Shown: positions 9,141 to 18,066, numbered from the stretch's first letter. The stretch: 50,651 nucleotides of DNA from Thermosporothrix hazakensis (GCF_003253565.1 NZ_QKUF01000037.1:1-50651); one strand, 5' to 3'. Notes: generated from the letters alone by a model not told the origin. Numbers and translations: made by a program.

Positions 9141-9899
9141 TTAGCAACAACCACACCAGAAGCACCAGACTGTTGCATTGCCGCCACAACAGGTTACTGT
9201 GCATGGAATCCAACCCGGCCCACTCATCAGACATCCAACCAGGCAGCCACTACAGGTAGGCCAGAGATTATTCCAGAAGCAGTTGGTATCACATGCATGA
9301 CCAGCAATAACCTGCCCTTCTTCAACAATATAGCTTGCCTGGATACACTGTTCTGGAGCAGCAACACACGTTGGATCAGGGAGAGCCTTCAAGACAGACA
9401 GGTCCGCCATGACACTCACCAGGTCTTCTCCCTTTTGGCTGACATTGTAACCAATCCACGCAAAGCGATCCTCATCCCCCTTGAGTTGATAGGGGATGTA
9501 CGCGCCAGTACATATTTTATCACCCATGACATAATAGGCAACTTCTTGAGCTTCTGGAACGGGGATATAGCCATGAGATTGAAAATATCGATCGAGAAGG
9601 AGAACACCTGTATGCATTGTCGCGCGCTGAAGAAATTGTTCTTTTTCCTTCCCCCGTAGTAGAATGGCCGTGGCATCTCTCTGCTGTGTTTTATCTGCTT
9701 GCTGAGCTTGGGCTACATTTTCCCTGGCACGCATTCCTGCTGCGAGAGCAAAGCGAATTTCTTGCTCTGTTGCACCTGCATTTTGAGCGACCCGTTTGTA
9801 TCCTTCAAGGCAGGAGTGACATCCCTCAGCAGCTTTTGCTGTCAGCATGATAAGAGCAGAAGTACGCCTGTCTTCAAGGGTTTTCAGTTTGATGGACAT
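9141..9899 (-). CDS. AhpD-like N-terminal region with cysteine-rich C-terminal domain
   Basis: 252 aa. Residues 15-60 resemble the carboxymuconolactone decarboxylase/AhpD core: CHSC at 27-30 followed by NAGATEQEIRFALAAG. The usual AhpD histidine four residues after the second cysteine is a tyrosine. Residues 85-175 form a middle region (LLLDRYFQSHGYIPVPEAQEV, then IPYQ, AWIGYNV) like the leader part of some cysteine-rich bacteriocin-like proteins. The last 75 residues hold 14 cysteines (178, 185, 203, 207, 216, 219, 223, 233, 237, 238, 246, 249, 251, 252) and end WCFWCGCC. No signal peptide is visible. Start: ATG 6 bases after GAGGT. It has its own strong promoter. It could be a disulfide-rich peptide precursor carrying its own thiol-redox module, or a metal- or thiol-stress protein; the function is not established. 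Confidence 0.75.
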   Translation of the reverse strand: MSIKLKTLEDRRTSALIMLTAKAAEGCHSCLEGYKRVAQNAGATEQEIRFALAAGMRARENVAQAQQADKTQQRDATAILLRGKEKEQFLQRATMHTGVLLLDRYFQSHGYIPVPEAQEVAYYVMGDKICTGAYIPYQLKGDEDRFAWIGYNVSQKGEDLVSVMADLSVLKALPDPTCVAAPEQCIQASYIVEEGQVIAGHACDTNCFWNNLWPTCSGCLVGCLMSGPGWIPCTVTCCGGNATVWCFWCGCC

Positions 9900-10049
9900 T
9901 GATTACCTCTTTTCTAGCAAAGAGAAAGAGAAACATATTTCATCCTCGCAAAGGAAGACTCGTTTCTACGAACCGCATATTACATCATTATCTATATCTA
10001 GCCATTATAAGCTGCTAATAAATTACAATTCTGTAGTGTATTACTATGC

Positions 10050-10079
10050 ATTATAGAACAGAGAATTAAATTCTGTCAA
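10050..10079 (-). promoter_or_regulatory. Promoter of the cysteine-rich protein gene
   Basis: Minus strand TTGACA (10079-10074), 18-base spacer, TATAAT (10055-10050): both hexamers are exact consensus. The predicted start leaves a 5' untranslated leader of about 145 bases before the ATG at 9899. Confidence 0.7.
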
Positions 10080-10304
10080 TACTTATACTTCCTTGATATG
10101 AAAAACCTGAGAAAGAAAAGAGAAGAGATAAGCTTCGTAGATAGGGCATGATATGAGAAAATGATGTTCCTGATACGTTATTTCAATATCAGAAGAAGTA
10201 TATCTGAAAAACAAAGAGACATGGTACTGCAAAGCATCACGTGAGAATCATCCAGGTAGACAATCTGCTTCGAGGTATTTTAATTCGCAGATCTATCATC
10301 ATAG
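10080..10304. other. AT-rich intergenic DNA
   Basis: With the leader of the cysteine-rich gene (9900-10049) this makes about 400 bases without a gene. Apart from the promoter at 10050-10079 I see no coding frame, repeat or RNA fold worth naming. Confidence 0.5.
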
Positions 10305-10426
10305 ATAACCTGTTCAGAAGACGAAGAAAGTGGTACACTGGAGAAAACATATAAGGAACATCCATCATGCAGACAAATACGCACAACCTACAATCTATCT
10401 ACAGAGGATGGGATCTGCAACAGCGC
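10305..10426 (+). repeat. 122-bp direct repeat, copy 1: duplicated 5' end of the DinB-family gene
   Basis: Matches 14207-14328 at 121 of 122 positions (T at 10396, C at 14298). It carries the upstream region, the ribosome site, the ATG (10367) and the first 20 codons of the DinB-family gene at 14269. At 10426 it joins the 3' side of the P450 remnant, giving a meaningless chimeric frame of 80 codons. The duplication is recent, judged by the single mismatch. Confidence 0.9.
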
Positions 10427-11034
10427 GCTCACCATGTCATCCTGCGGATGAGCCCGCCGCTCCTCAAAGAGCCGGGTAAAGTAGGCGATCATGTTATTTT
10501 GTGCCTGAATGCCTGCCTGCATATCTTCTTCTGTCGCGTCCGCATCGCCCGCGACAAAGGTGCCGGACCACTGCTTGAATTCCGCCCGCCGCTCAGTGGG
10601 AACCCCTAACATCTCCGCAATGACCGTGATCGGCAGAGGATAGGCCAGATCTCGGATCACATCCATCTCGCCCGCTGCCTGCACCTGGTCGAGCAAGCTG
10701 TTAGTGATCTCCGTGATGCGCGCATCCATCTGAGCCACCCGGCGCGGAGTGAAGGCCTGCGACACGAGTCGGCGCAACTGGTGATGGCGCGGCGGGTCCA
10801 TACGCACAATACTCGAACTGATCGGGCTCACATCGCGGTACTCGGCGGCACGAAGCGATTCTGCTCGGAAGAAAACGTCGCGTGATCACTGAGCACACGT
10901 TCTACATCCTCATAGCGAAAAATGTTCCACATGCCTGAAGCTGGATCCTGAGAGACAGCCTGCGTCTCACGCATCTGACGATACCAGTCATACATGGCGA
11001 TAAGTTCTTCTCTATTCGATTTCGTTTGCATCAT
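10427..11034 (-). pseudogene. Cytochrome P450, N-terminal half, frameshifted
   Basis: The first part (from ATG 11034: MQTKSNREELIAMYDWYRQM, with DPASGMWNIFRYEDVERVLSD) is a typical CYP107-like bacterial P450 N-terminus. Near 10844-10848 one base is missing, so FVPP should continue into EYRDVSPIS but hits a stop. The other frame carries RMDPPRHHQLRRLVSQAFTPR (C helix), then the F/G region to LFEERRAHPQDDMVSALLQ. The I helix, ExxR and haem-cysteine loop are absent: homology ends at the 122-bp repeat junction. Non-functional. Confidence 0.85.
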
Positions 11035-11319
11035 CTTTCTTCTTTCTCTTCGTCTCATCTTCGACTCGCTTGACGGTCAATCCCGCGCACGTGAGCAGAT
11101 CCGGCTCTCACATATGGAACAGTGCCACGAGTCGCGGAGCACTGTCGTCGCGCGTATCTCTTTGCACGCTCTGGGGGGCGAAAATCAGACCGGTACGGGA
11201 GCGGCAAGCTGCAAGAAAGCGAGCTTGTTCCCTGAACACACGAGGCTCACCACTACGCCAGACGTCACGTGCGCCGTGACCGGATTTTCGCCCATGCCAT
11301 TCCCTCGTAGCTTTCTGTG

Positions 11320-11590
11320 TTAGAGCTCTCGCAACACTTTTTGCGTCAGCCCGAACAGCATCACCACAGCCAGCACCAGTCCGGAGAGGGGAAAGAGGAT
11401 CGCAGGCCCGAACTGGTTCGCCAGCGCCCCGGCCAGGGCCCCAGGATAGAGCCCCAAGGAGCTGTACATCAACAGCCCCATCAGATGCCCCGGTATGGTC
11501 ACCGCAATGAAGAACAGGACACGAAAGCCACTGCTGGCGATGGCCGCAATCAGCATACAGGCCACGACTCCTGGCAGTACGCAGGCCTCT
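11320..11590 (-). pseudogene. C-terminal remnant of a multi-TM transporter, probably MFS
   Basis: About 86 codons with three hydrophobic helices (ACMLIAAIASSGFRVLFFIAV, LMGLLMYSSLGLYPGALAGAL, AILFPLSGLVLAVVMLFGL) and a short charged tail. The pattern fits the last helices of a major facilitator protein. An in-frame stop lies about 11 codons upstream of the first methionines and no other transporter sequence precedes it, so this is a fragment. Confidence 0.5.
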
Positions 11591-11851
11591 CATCTGATGG
11601 GAGGCGCTGACTTGCACCACGTTCGCTGAACTGAATCACCCTTTTCCAAAACTCCAGACAGGGATCTCTCATACCATACGGTCAGCCTCTCAAAGAGATG
11701 AAAGAGAGCAGGACCTTTTCCTTGCTGACTCCTCCTGAGCAAATTATTGTGCAGAGGCTATTTCGGGACCCCGTCTCAGGCGCTCATCGCTCTCCTGAGT
11801 GCGACTCATCGTCGAAACGGCCTGACCAGCCTCAACGAATCCAGGCACAAG
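11591..11851. other. Intergenic DNA, nothing recognised
   Basis: No coding frame with family features, no clear promoter and no strong hairpin. It separates the transporter remnant from a small conserved gene. Confidence 0.4.
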
Positions 11852-12142
11852 CTATATTTCATGTGTGTCATTTACACTCCTACAAAATGAACCTATTCTC
11901 GGTTTACACTCATCTTCACTCACTTGCGGAGAAATAGCATCATCGGTCTCAAGCGAGAGCAAGATCAAACCCAGGCTATTCATTTTATGCAACACCCGAT
12001 AGAGCGCCGCTTGATCGGGCAAGGATCCGCAGAGCAACGTTTTGCCTGAGGCTTGTGGGAGAAGCTGAAGGTCTTCAAACCATTCTTGCCAGGATGAATC
12101 CAGATGTCCCTTGATGCCAATCCGACAATGGATATTCAGCAT
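11852..12142 (-). CDS. Small conserved hypothetical protein (Ktedonobacteria-type)
   Basis: 96 aa starting MLNIHCRIGIKGHLDSSWQEWF. The ATG at 12142 is preceded by AAAGGAGG with 3 bases between; other longer starts lack such a site. The pattern 'ITVKGHLDxxWxxWFxxL ... GxTxLxGxLPDQAALYxVLxKxxxLGLxLLSLE' is one I recall from many small Ktedonobacteria proteins, which are single-domain, soluble and of unknown role. The C-terminal 25 residues after LLSLETDDA look variable. No operon partner is visible. Confidence 0.7.
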   Translation of the reverse strand: MLNIHCRIGIKGHLDSSWQEWFEDLQLLPQASGKTLLCGSLPDQAALYRVLHKMNSLGLILLSLETDDAISPQVSEDECKPRIGSFCRSVNDTHEI

Positions 12143-12727
12143 CTTCCTCCTTTCTTTGAACCTGTCTGGAGTATAAGACGCCCGGGGTGAGTTGCCTTGC
12201 TGGCTGTGGCACCGGCTTCTTATGGCTACCCAACTGATATCTCCCCAGCACCCCAACATCCCAATGCGGGTGAGCATAACAGAAGCCAACATTGATAAGC
12301 CCGGGTATGTGCTCACAATGAACCTGCCGGCAACGAATGACTCAACATCGCCCGTTTCTTGAACCTTATATAAGGGAAGAAGAGTGTCAGACGTTCTGAG
12401 TGTATACAACAGAAGACCCGCGGTCTCAGCGGCAGCCACCCAGAACAGAGGAACGCGTCAACCAGCACACGCTAGCCCGAGTCGCTCCAGCAAGCAGCAT
12501 CAGTCACCCGCTCTCATATCCCCACATCACCATATGCGTTCTCCCACCTTTCGAGCCTCACTCACACATATTACCCTCAAACAGGCGAAATATCATCAAA
12601 TACGTCCATCATGAAGCCAAAGCAAGCATGGGAAATGTTCTTGTATATATTTAGCCAGTCACCCTTTTCATAAGAAAACAATCTTTTTTACCTATTTACT
12701 TGTTCTCAATAAACACATCTGCTATCA
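12143..12727. other. Intergenic DNA before the glycosyltransferase gene
   Basis: About 590 bases in which open frames are short and match no family. The last 150 bases are AT-rich and lead into a promoter-like sequence. Confidence 0.4.
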
Positions 12728-12755
12728 TTGACAGATATAAACAGATCAATAAATA
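12728..12755 (+). promoter_or_regulatory. Possible promoter of the GT-C glycosyltransferase gene
   Basis: TTGACA (12728-12733), 16-base spacer, weak -10 TAAATA (12750-12755). It lies about 30 bases before the ATG at 12786. The -35 is perfect and the -10 poor. Confidence 0.35.
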
Positions 12756-12785
12756 CCCTCCCGGATAGGGAAGAAAGAATATCCT

Positions 12786-14210
12786 ATGATGAGCTTACTG
12801 CATAATAAAGGCTTCGCTTCTTTCAAACTATGGCTTCAGAAAGATCTACAATCGACGCATTATAGCCTTTTTGCCCTGGCGATCCTCCTGATCGCAACTC
12901 TATTAACCGTTGTCGTCTATATTACCTATCCTTATCCGCCCCTCAATGCCGACACCCCGGGCTATCTGGAAGCGGCCAGGCAAATACAGATCTATGGCCT
13001 GAGCTTCCAATCCATTCATGCGATGCGTCTCCCGGTCTACCCGCTCTTCATTCTCCTGATCTTCGCTGTAGCTGGACAGGGGAACTTGATGGCAGTCAGC
13101 ATCGTCCAGGGTGCCTTATTTGTGCTTGCCGCGCTGGAAGTCTATATCCTGCTCGCCCTCCTGCTGCGGCGCTCCTGGCTGGCTGCCCTGGTCTCGCTCT
13201 TCGTCGCGGCCAACCCGGTTCTCCTGCTCTACAGCAAACAAATCATGACCGAAGGGCCCTCGCTCTGGCTGCTCACAACCCTCATCCTCTGCTGTGTGCT
13301 CTTCTTCCAGAACATCCAGAAACCGCGCTGGTTCCTTTTCTGGGCTATGCTCGGGTTCATGATCCTGCTCATCTTTACACGCCCAGAATGGATTCTCCTG
13401 CCAATCGTGCTCAATGCCCTGCTTCTGTTCAAAACATGGCGTACTTCAATCTTTCGGCGCATTATTCCCCGTATGATTATCTCGCTGCTGGTGTTTTATG
13501 CCCTTGTGGGGGGCTACATTCTCACAAACTACTTTGTTCATGGCTATATGGGCCTATCGTGGATCGAGAACATGAACTATCTGGGCAAGGTGATGCAATA
13601 TCGCATGTATCGGGAAGCCCCACCCGAATATCAATACATTACGGACCGCATTATTCAATATATAGAAGTAGAGCATCGTGGCCGCAGTCCCTATCAACTC
13701 CTCGGCTCCACCCTTCCGGAGCTGCGGGCGAATAACAACCATTTAGCCGGTGAATATGCCCGCTCGATTATCTACCGCCATCCGCTGAAATTTATCGGCT
13801 ATACCATTCCCTATGTGCCCATTTCATTGACCTATTTCTACGTACCACCAAGCGACCCGGCTCACCCGACGCTGCACCATATACTTCTCTCTTTGACCGC
13901 TATCCACAAAGAAATCTACCACCAGAACTATCTCTTTCTCTTCTATGCTGCGTTCTGGCTGCTTCTGCTCTGCTGGAAACGCACACGTTCACACCATCTG
14001 GTTCAAGGGATGAGTTTTATCAGCGTCATTGTCTTGTATGCGCTGGTGATTACGACAGCAGGAGGCTACTTTGAAACCGACTATATGCGGGTTCACATCG
14101 TCTTTGACCAGCTTATCTATGTGGTCACCTGGGGAACGCCAGCCGCGCTGTTGCTCTTCCTCGCGCAGTATCTCCGCAGAAAGCGACGGATAGCCGCTGT
14201 TTCGCAATAA
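12786..14210 (+). CDS. Membrane glycosyltransferase-like protein (GT-C / GT39-type)
   Basis: 474 aa with about 11 hydrophobic helices. After the first helix comes the acidic extracytoplasmic loop of lipid-linked-sugar glycosyltransferases (PLNADTPGYLEAARQI, residues about 48-63), where the Asp fits the metal or catalytic aspartate of ArnT/PMT enzymes. The helix-loop pattern with TEGPSLWLLT and TRPEW motifs also fits that superfamily. It likely transfers a sugar from a polyprenyl-phosphate donor on the outer face of the membrane; donor and acceptor are unknown. The gene ends inside the upstream edge of the second 122-bp repeat copy, only 58 bases before the DinB gene. Confidence 0.7.
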   Translation: MMSLLHNKGFASFKLWLQKDLQSTHYSLFALAILLIATLLTVVVYITYPYPPLNADTPGYLEAARQIQIYGLSFQSIHAMRLPVYPLFILLIFAVAGQGNLMAVSIVQGALFVLAALEVYILLALLLRRSWLAALVSLFVAANPVLLLYSKQIMTEGPSLWLLTTLILCCVLFFQNIQKPRWFLFWAMLGFMILLIFTRPEWILLPIVLNALLLFKTWRTSIFRRIIPRMIISLLVFYALVGGYILTNYFVHGYMGLSWIENMNYLGKVMQYRMYREAPPEYQYITDRIIQYIEVEHRGRSPYQLLGSTLPELRANNNHLAGEYARSIIYRHPLKFIGYTIPYVPISLTYFYVPPSDPAHPTLHHILLSLTAIHKEIYHQNYLFLFYAAFWLLLLCWKRTRSHHLVQGMSFISVIVLYALVITTAGGYFETDYMRVHIVFDQLIYVVTWGTPAALLLFLAQYLRRKRRIAAVSQ

Positions 14211-14328
14211 CCTGTTCAGAAGACGAAGAAAGTGGTACACTGGAGAAAACATATAAGGAACATCCATCATGCAGACAAATACGCACAACCTACAATCCAT
14301 CTACAGAGGATGGGATCTGCAACAGCGC
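14207..14328 (+). repeat. 122-bp direct repeat, copy 2 (native copy at the DinB-family gene)
   Basis: The parental-looking copy: it spans the gap after the glycosyltransferase and the first 20 codons of an intact gene. The partner is 10305-10426, offset by exactly 3902 bp. Confidence 0.9.
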
Positions 14329-14775
14329 CGCATGCTTCGGCTGCTCAAGTCCCTTTCGGATGATCAGCTCCACCTGCGGCCCGCCACAAACCTGCGCTCT
14401 GTCGGCGAACTCCTGGCCCATATCATTGCAGTCCGCGCTCGCTGGTTCCACTTCATCTTTCATGAGGGTGGAGAAGCATTTGTCGAGCTAGGAAACTGGG
14501 ACCGTCCCGATGCCCCCGAGCGAGACATCACCGACCTGACAACAGGGCTGGAAACGACCTGGCACACGATCTGGGATGCTCTGGGACGCTGGACAATCGC
14601 TGATCTGGATGAGACCTTTGAAGATGAAGAAGACGGCGAGCACGTGACCTATACCCGTCAGTGGGTGCTCTGGCACCTGCTTGAGCACGATATCCACCAC
14701 GGCGGAGAACTCTCGTATACGCTCGGTATCTACGGAATGGACGGCCTCAATTTCGACACTATGGATGTTCAATGA
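14269..14775 (+). CDS. DinB/YfiT-family four-helix-bundle protein
   Basis: 168 aa, normal for the DinB superfamily of metal-binding four-helix bundles, some of which act as thiol-dependent transferases. The expected metal histidines are present: one in ELLAHIIAVRARW (about residue 51) and the pair in WHLLEHDIHHGGELSYTL (about 142-147). Ribosome site AAGGAA lies 9 bases before the ATG. The specific role is unknown; thiol-dependent detoxification is a family-based guess. Its 5' end is duplicated at 10305-10426. Confidence 0.88.
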   Translation: MQTNTHNLQSIYRGWDLQQRRMLRLLKSLSDDQLHLRPATNLRSVGELLAHIIAVRARWFHFIFHEGGEAFVELGNWDRPDAPERDITDLTTGLETTWHTIWDALGRWTIADLDETFEDEEDGEHVTYTRQWVLWHLLEHDIHHGGELSYTLGIYGMDGLNFDTMDVQ

Positions 14776-14856
14776 GCAATGTACCTGAAGGGGATGGCCT
14801 CCGCCTTCCTCTCAGGCTTCGCTCTATCCAATGTATCTCTTTGAGAAAGAAAATCT

Positions 14857-15555
14857 ATGTATTCGATGCGCTCGGCATTTCCCGCGCCCTCTAATCCGAT
14901 CTGGCTTCCCGTGCTGCTTCTCTTTCTCGGACGTCTATTCTTTCCTGTGACAACAGCACCGCTCGGGATTCGGCTGCCTCTCCTGCTTGCGCTCATCACC
15001 CTGACCGGCATCTCCACGGCCTTTCTGGCTCGGCGCTCCCGGCTGGAGCCGCGCCCACAAGAGCGCTTTGTGATGATGTCGCTTCTGGGAGCACTGGCAA
15101 TCCCGCTTCCCCTGGCCCTTGTGGAAAGCAAGCTGCCGGTAAGGGATCTCTCTTTTCTGTCCGCCATGCTTTTCCCGCAGGGCGCATACCCGCTCTACCT
15201 GAACATCGCGATCATCTTCACGCTGATCGTCATCGCTGGCAGCTCAATCGTGAGCGTACTCTACCTCTTCACACGCCTGCGTTCCCTGTCACTCCCTCCG
15301 CTGATGACCAATCTGGCAGCCCTGGCCCTCTCATGGCTTGCCTCTATGCTGCATATGCCCTTGCTCGTTCAGCAGCTCTTCCTGCTGTGCTACGCGTTTT
15401 CACTTCCTATGCTGCTAGCGTCTCTTTTCATCACGCCCTACTTGCTCGCAAAACGGCTCTCTGCCGCACCGCGCCTCGCCTTCCACATCGCCATGCTGAC
15501 CTGCATCTGCCTCTACTTCTTGAGTCAGATCCTTCTCTATTTCATTGCAGCATGA
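14857..15555 (+). CDS. Integral membrane protein of unknown function
   Basis: 232 aa with about 6-7 predicted helices, for example IWLPVLLLFLGRLFF, LPLLLALITLTGISTAFL and LNIAIIFTLIVIAGSSIVSVLYLF. No motif that I recognise. Its last codons lie within a 9-bp inverted repeat (15551-15576) shared with the convergent haem genes. The start ATG follows GAGAAAG, a weak ribosome site. It is close to the DinB gene (82 bases) and could be cotranscribed with it. Confidence 0.65.
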   Translation: MYSMRSAFPAPSNPIWLPVLLLFLGRLFFPVTTAPLGIRLPLLLALITLTGISTAFLARRSRLEPRPQERFVMMSLLGALAIPLPLALVESKLPVRDLSFLSAMLFPQGAYPLYLNIAIIFTLIVIAGSSIVSVLYLFTRLRSLSLPPLMTNLAALALSWLASMLHMPLLVQQLFLLCYAFSLPMLLASLFITPYLLAKRLSAAPRLAFHIAMLTCICLYFLSQILLYFIAA

Positions 15556-15576
15556 GAGAATGTAGCATCTCTCATG
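15551..15576. terminator. Inverted repeat between convergent genes
   Basis: CATGAGAGA / TCTCTCATG, perfect 9-bp arms with an 8-base loop, overlapping the stop of the membrane protein gene and facing the end of hemY. There is no T-tract, so termination by this hairpin is only likely. Confidence 0.4.
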
Positions 15577-15587
15577 CCACAGATGCA

Positions 15588-17018
15588 TCATCGACTGGGC
15601 GCAGTCTCAGCGCCTTGTTTTGAACTCAGGTGTTGCCACAGCTTCAGAGCAGCCTGTTCTCCATCTCGCACGCAGGCAGGCACTCCGGCCCCATGATAGG
15701 CAGCGCCAGCCAGCAACACACCCGGGGTCTCATTGAGCAGCCGCTCTATCCGCACCACTCTCGCACGATGCCCCGCATCATACTGCGGAAAGGCCCGTTC
15801 CCAGCGTGACACCCGCACCTCAACCGGCCACTCTCTCACGCCCATCGACGCCTCAAGCTCCCGCTGAAGCCGCGCCACAAGCGCCTTATCCGAGATGTGC
15901 CATCCTCGCTCATCCAGATAGCGACCAACCGAACAGCGCACAATCACCAGATCGGTCGCTCTCCTCAGATGCTCCCATTTGCTCGACATCCAGGTGCAGG
16001 CCGTCATCAACCGCTTATCTACCCGCGGCACCAGAAAGCCATTGCCCTGCAACGGCCCCGGGACCGCCTCTGGCCGGTAGCCAAGCGTTGCCACAATCAC
16101 TGAAGCATAGGCAATCTGAGCCAGTTCAGCCGCAACCGCAGGCGTCAACGCTCGCACGACCTCTTTTGCAACCCAGGCCGGAACCGCCACAATCACGCCA
16201 TCAACGATCACTTCAGATCCATCAACGCAGGAAACGCGGTAGTTCCCGTTCTCAAGCCGCGTGACAGCCTGCACCCTTGTGTTCAGCCTCACATCCAGCT
16301 CGCCCTTCATCGCGTCAAACAACCGCTCAGGCAAATAGCCGAGCCCCTGCCGAAATGACAGAAAAGCGGGCCCGCTCGCGGTCGCGGGCTGAGCCTGCTT
16401 TCTCAATTGCAGCAGGCTATAGAGCAGACTCCGCTGCTGCCTGGCCGCCTGTGCCAGTTGTGGCGCGGTCATTGCCAGACTGAGGTGACTGGCCCTCCCC
16501 GCAAAGATACCTCCGACCAGCGGTTCAACCAGACGCTCAACCATCTCCCGCCCGAACCGCGAGCCGATCACCTCCGCTACCGTTGGATCATCCGGCAACG
16601 CCTGCGCAGGCAACACCAGATCCAGCCCCGCCCTCAGCAGCCCTGGTAGCGAGAGAATACCGCTTTTCGCCACAGCAACAGCATCGGTAGGCACACCCTG
16701 CACCAGACCGGTCGGCAGCGAGCGGAGCCGCCCACGGGTCCACAGATGCGTTTTTCCGGTATCAGGGACAACAAACTCATCAGCCAGACCGAGCTTACGG
16801 CTGAGCTCCATTGCCCACGGTTGCCTTGTAATAAAGGCGTCAGGCCCCTCATCAACCGGCACACCCGCAAACGGCGTTGTCTTCACCTTGCCACCTGCCC
16901 GCTCGTCCGCTTCAAACAACGTCACGTGCAGCGGCACGTCTCCTTTTACCTGCAACAGCGTATAGGCAGCGCTCAGGCCCGCCATACCACCCCCGATCAC
17001 CGCCACGCGCATCGTCAT
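15588..17018 (-). CDS. hemY: Protoporphyrinogen/coproporphyrinogen III oxidase
   Basis: 476 aa FAD enzyme oxidising protoporphyrinogen IX or coproporphyrinogen III late in haem synthesis. The FAD-binding motif GGGMAGLSAAY is at the N-terminus, followed by EADERAGGKVKT, and the substrate-side signature GPDAFITRQPWAMEL near residue 58. The C-terminal FAD contact LAGAAYHGAGVPACVRDGEQAA is intact. The ATG overlaps the hemH stop (ATGA) with GGAGG inside hemH, so the two are translationally coupled. Whether the route is protoporphyrin- or coproporphyrin-dependent cannot be told from this gene alone. Confidence 0.93.
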   Translation of the reverse strand: MTMRVAVIGGGMAGLSAAYTLLQVKGDVPLHVTLFEADERAGGKVKTTPFAGVPVDEGPDAFITRQPWAMELSRKLGLADEFVVPDTGKTHLWTRGRLRSLPTGLVQGVPTDAVAVAKSGILSLPGLLRAGLDLVLPAQALPDDPTVAEVIGSRFGREMVERLVEPLVGGIFAGRASHLSLAMTAPQLAQAARQQRSLLYSLLQLRKQAQPATASGPAFLSFRQGLGYLPERLFDAMKGELDVRLNTRVQAVTRLENGNYRVSCVDGSEVIVDGVIVAVPAWVAKEVVRALTPAVAAELAQIAYASVIVATLGYRPEAVPGPLQGNGFLVPRVDKRLMTACTWMSSKWEHLRRATDLVIVRCSVGRYLDERGWHISDKALVARLQRELEASMGVREWPVEVRVSRWERAFPQYDAGHRARVVRIERLLNETPGVLLAGAAYHGAGVPACVRDGEQAALKLWQHLSSKQGAETAPSR

Positions 17019-17938
17019 AGCGTGCCTCCCTGCTCATGCACAACCTCGGCCAGCATCTCCAGAAACGCGGGATCGTCGTTCGGCATCCGGGTTCGCCTCA
17101 GAAGCATGCCGCGCTCTTCGGCGTAGGCCTTCGCCTCAATATCCAGATCATACAACACTTCCAGATGGTCTGAGACAAAGCCAGCCGGACACACCAGCAC
17201 GCCCCGTACGCCTTTCAACTCATCCAGCCGTTGCAGCAAGTCAGGCCCAAGCCATGCTTCTGAGGTCCTGCCCGCGCTCTGCCACGCCAGCGACCAGCGC
17301 TTCAGCCCGGCAACCTGCGCCACCGCCTCAGCCGTCTCTCTCAATTGCTGCTCATAGGGATCACCCATCGCCCTGACCCGCGCCGGGAGACTGTGCGCAG
17401 TAAAGAAGATCTCCACCGCTTCCGGCTCAATCCCGGCCTCGCTCGCAAGCTGTGCCCGTTGGCTCAGCACCTCATCGGCCAGGAAGCGCACATAGCCCGG
17501 GGCCAGATGCCACTGATGAATCATCGTGAACTCGAATGGCGCCGCCGCCCTGACTCGCTCCTCATATTCTCCGATACTCAAAGCAGAATAGTGAGGCGCA
17601 AGCACCAGCCCGATCACCTGCTGCACGCCACTTGCGGCCAGCTCAGCGACCCCATCTTCAAGAAAGGGGGGCGCGTGCTTCATTCCGAGGGCAACGCGAT
17701 AGCGCCCCGGTGCCAGACGCTCTAAAGCGGCGCTCAAGCCAGCAACCTGCGCCTGTGTCCGTTCAAAAAGGGGGGAGATTCCTCCAATCGCGGCATAGCG
17801 GCGCTGGAGATCAGCCAGCAATTCAGGGGTTGGGGGCCGACCATGCCGAATATGGGTATAATACGCTTCAATATGTTCCGGGCTGCTTGCCGTGCCATAG
17901 GCCATCACAAGCACACCTATTTGTTTTCTCTGTTTCAT
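17015..17938 (-). CDS. hemH: Ferrochelatase
   Basis: 307 aa, the length of Gram-positive-type enzymes, inserting Fe(II) into porphyrin. Metal-site residues are present: H182 in FFTAHSLP and E260 in SDHLEVLYDLDIE. Other signatures are LAPHYS and QSAGRTSEAWLGPD. No [2Fe-2S] cysteine cluster is visible at the C-terminus. First gene of a hemH-hemY pair. It could be a coproporphyrin ferrochelatase (CpfC) if the organism uses that branch. Confidence 0.94.
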   Translation of the reverse strand: MKQRKQIGVLVMAYGTASSPEHIEAYYTHIRHGRPPTPELLADLQRRYAAIGGISPLFERTQAQVAGLSAALERLAPGRYRVALGMKHAPPFLEDGVAELAASGVQQVIGLVLAPHYSALSIGEYEERVRAAAPFEFTMIHQWHLAPGYVRFLADEVLSQRAQLASEAGIEPEAVEIFFTAHSLPARVRAMGDPYEQQLRETAEAVAQVAGLKRWSLAWQSAGRTSEAWLGPDLLQRLDELKGVRGVLVCPAGFVSDHLEVLYDLDIEAKAYAEERGMLLRRTRMPNDDPAFLEMLAEVVHEQGGTL

Positions 17939-18026
17939 AGACTCGACTCTCTCAATTCGGATACTTCCTTACTTCAATTCTAACGAACCTGAGCGAATTG
18001 AGCAAACCACCCTGACCCGGAGCACA

Positions 18027-18066
18027 AAGAAAAAGGCCGACACTGAACATCCATTCAGCATCGGCC
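18027..18066 (-). terminator. Rho-independent terminator of the lacI-melA unit
   Basis: Minus strand: GGCCGATGCTGAA / TTCAGTGTCGGCC stem with a 6-base loop and one mismatched step, followed by TTTTTCTTT. It lies 52 bases after the melA stop. Confidence 0.85.
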
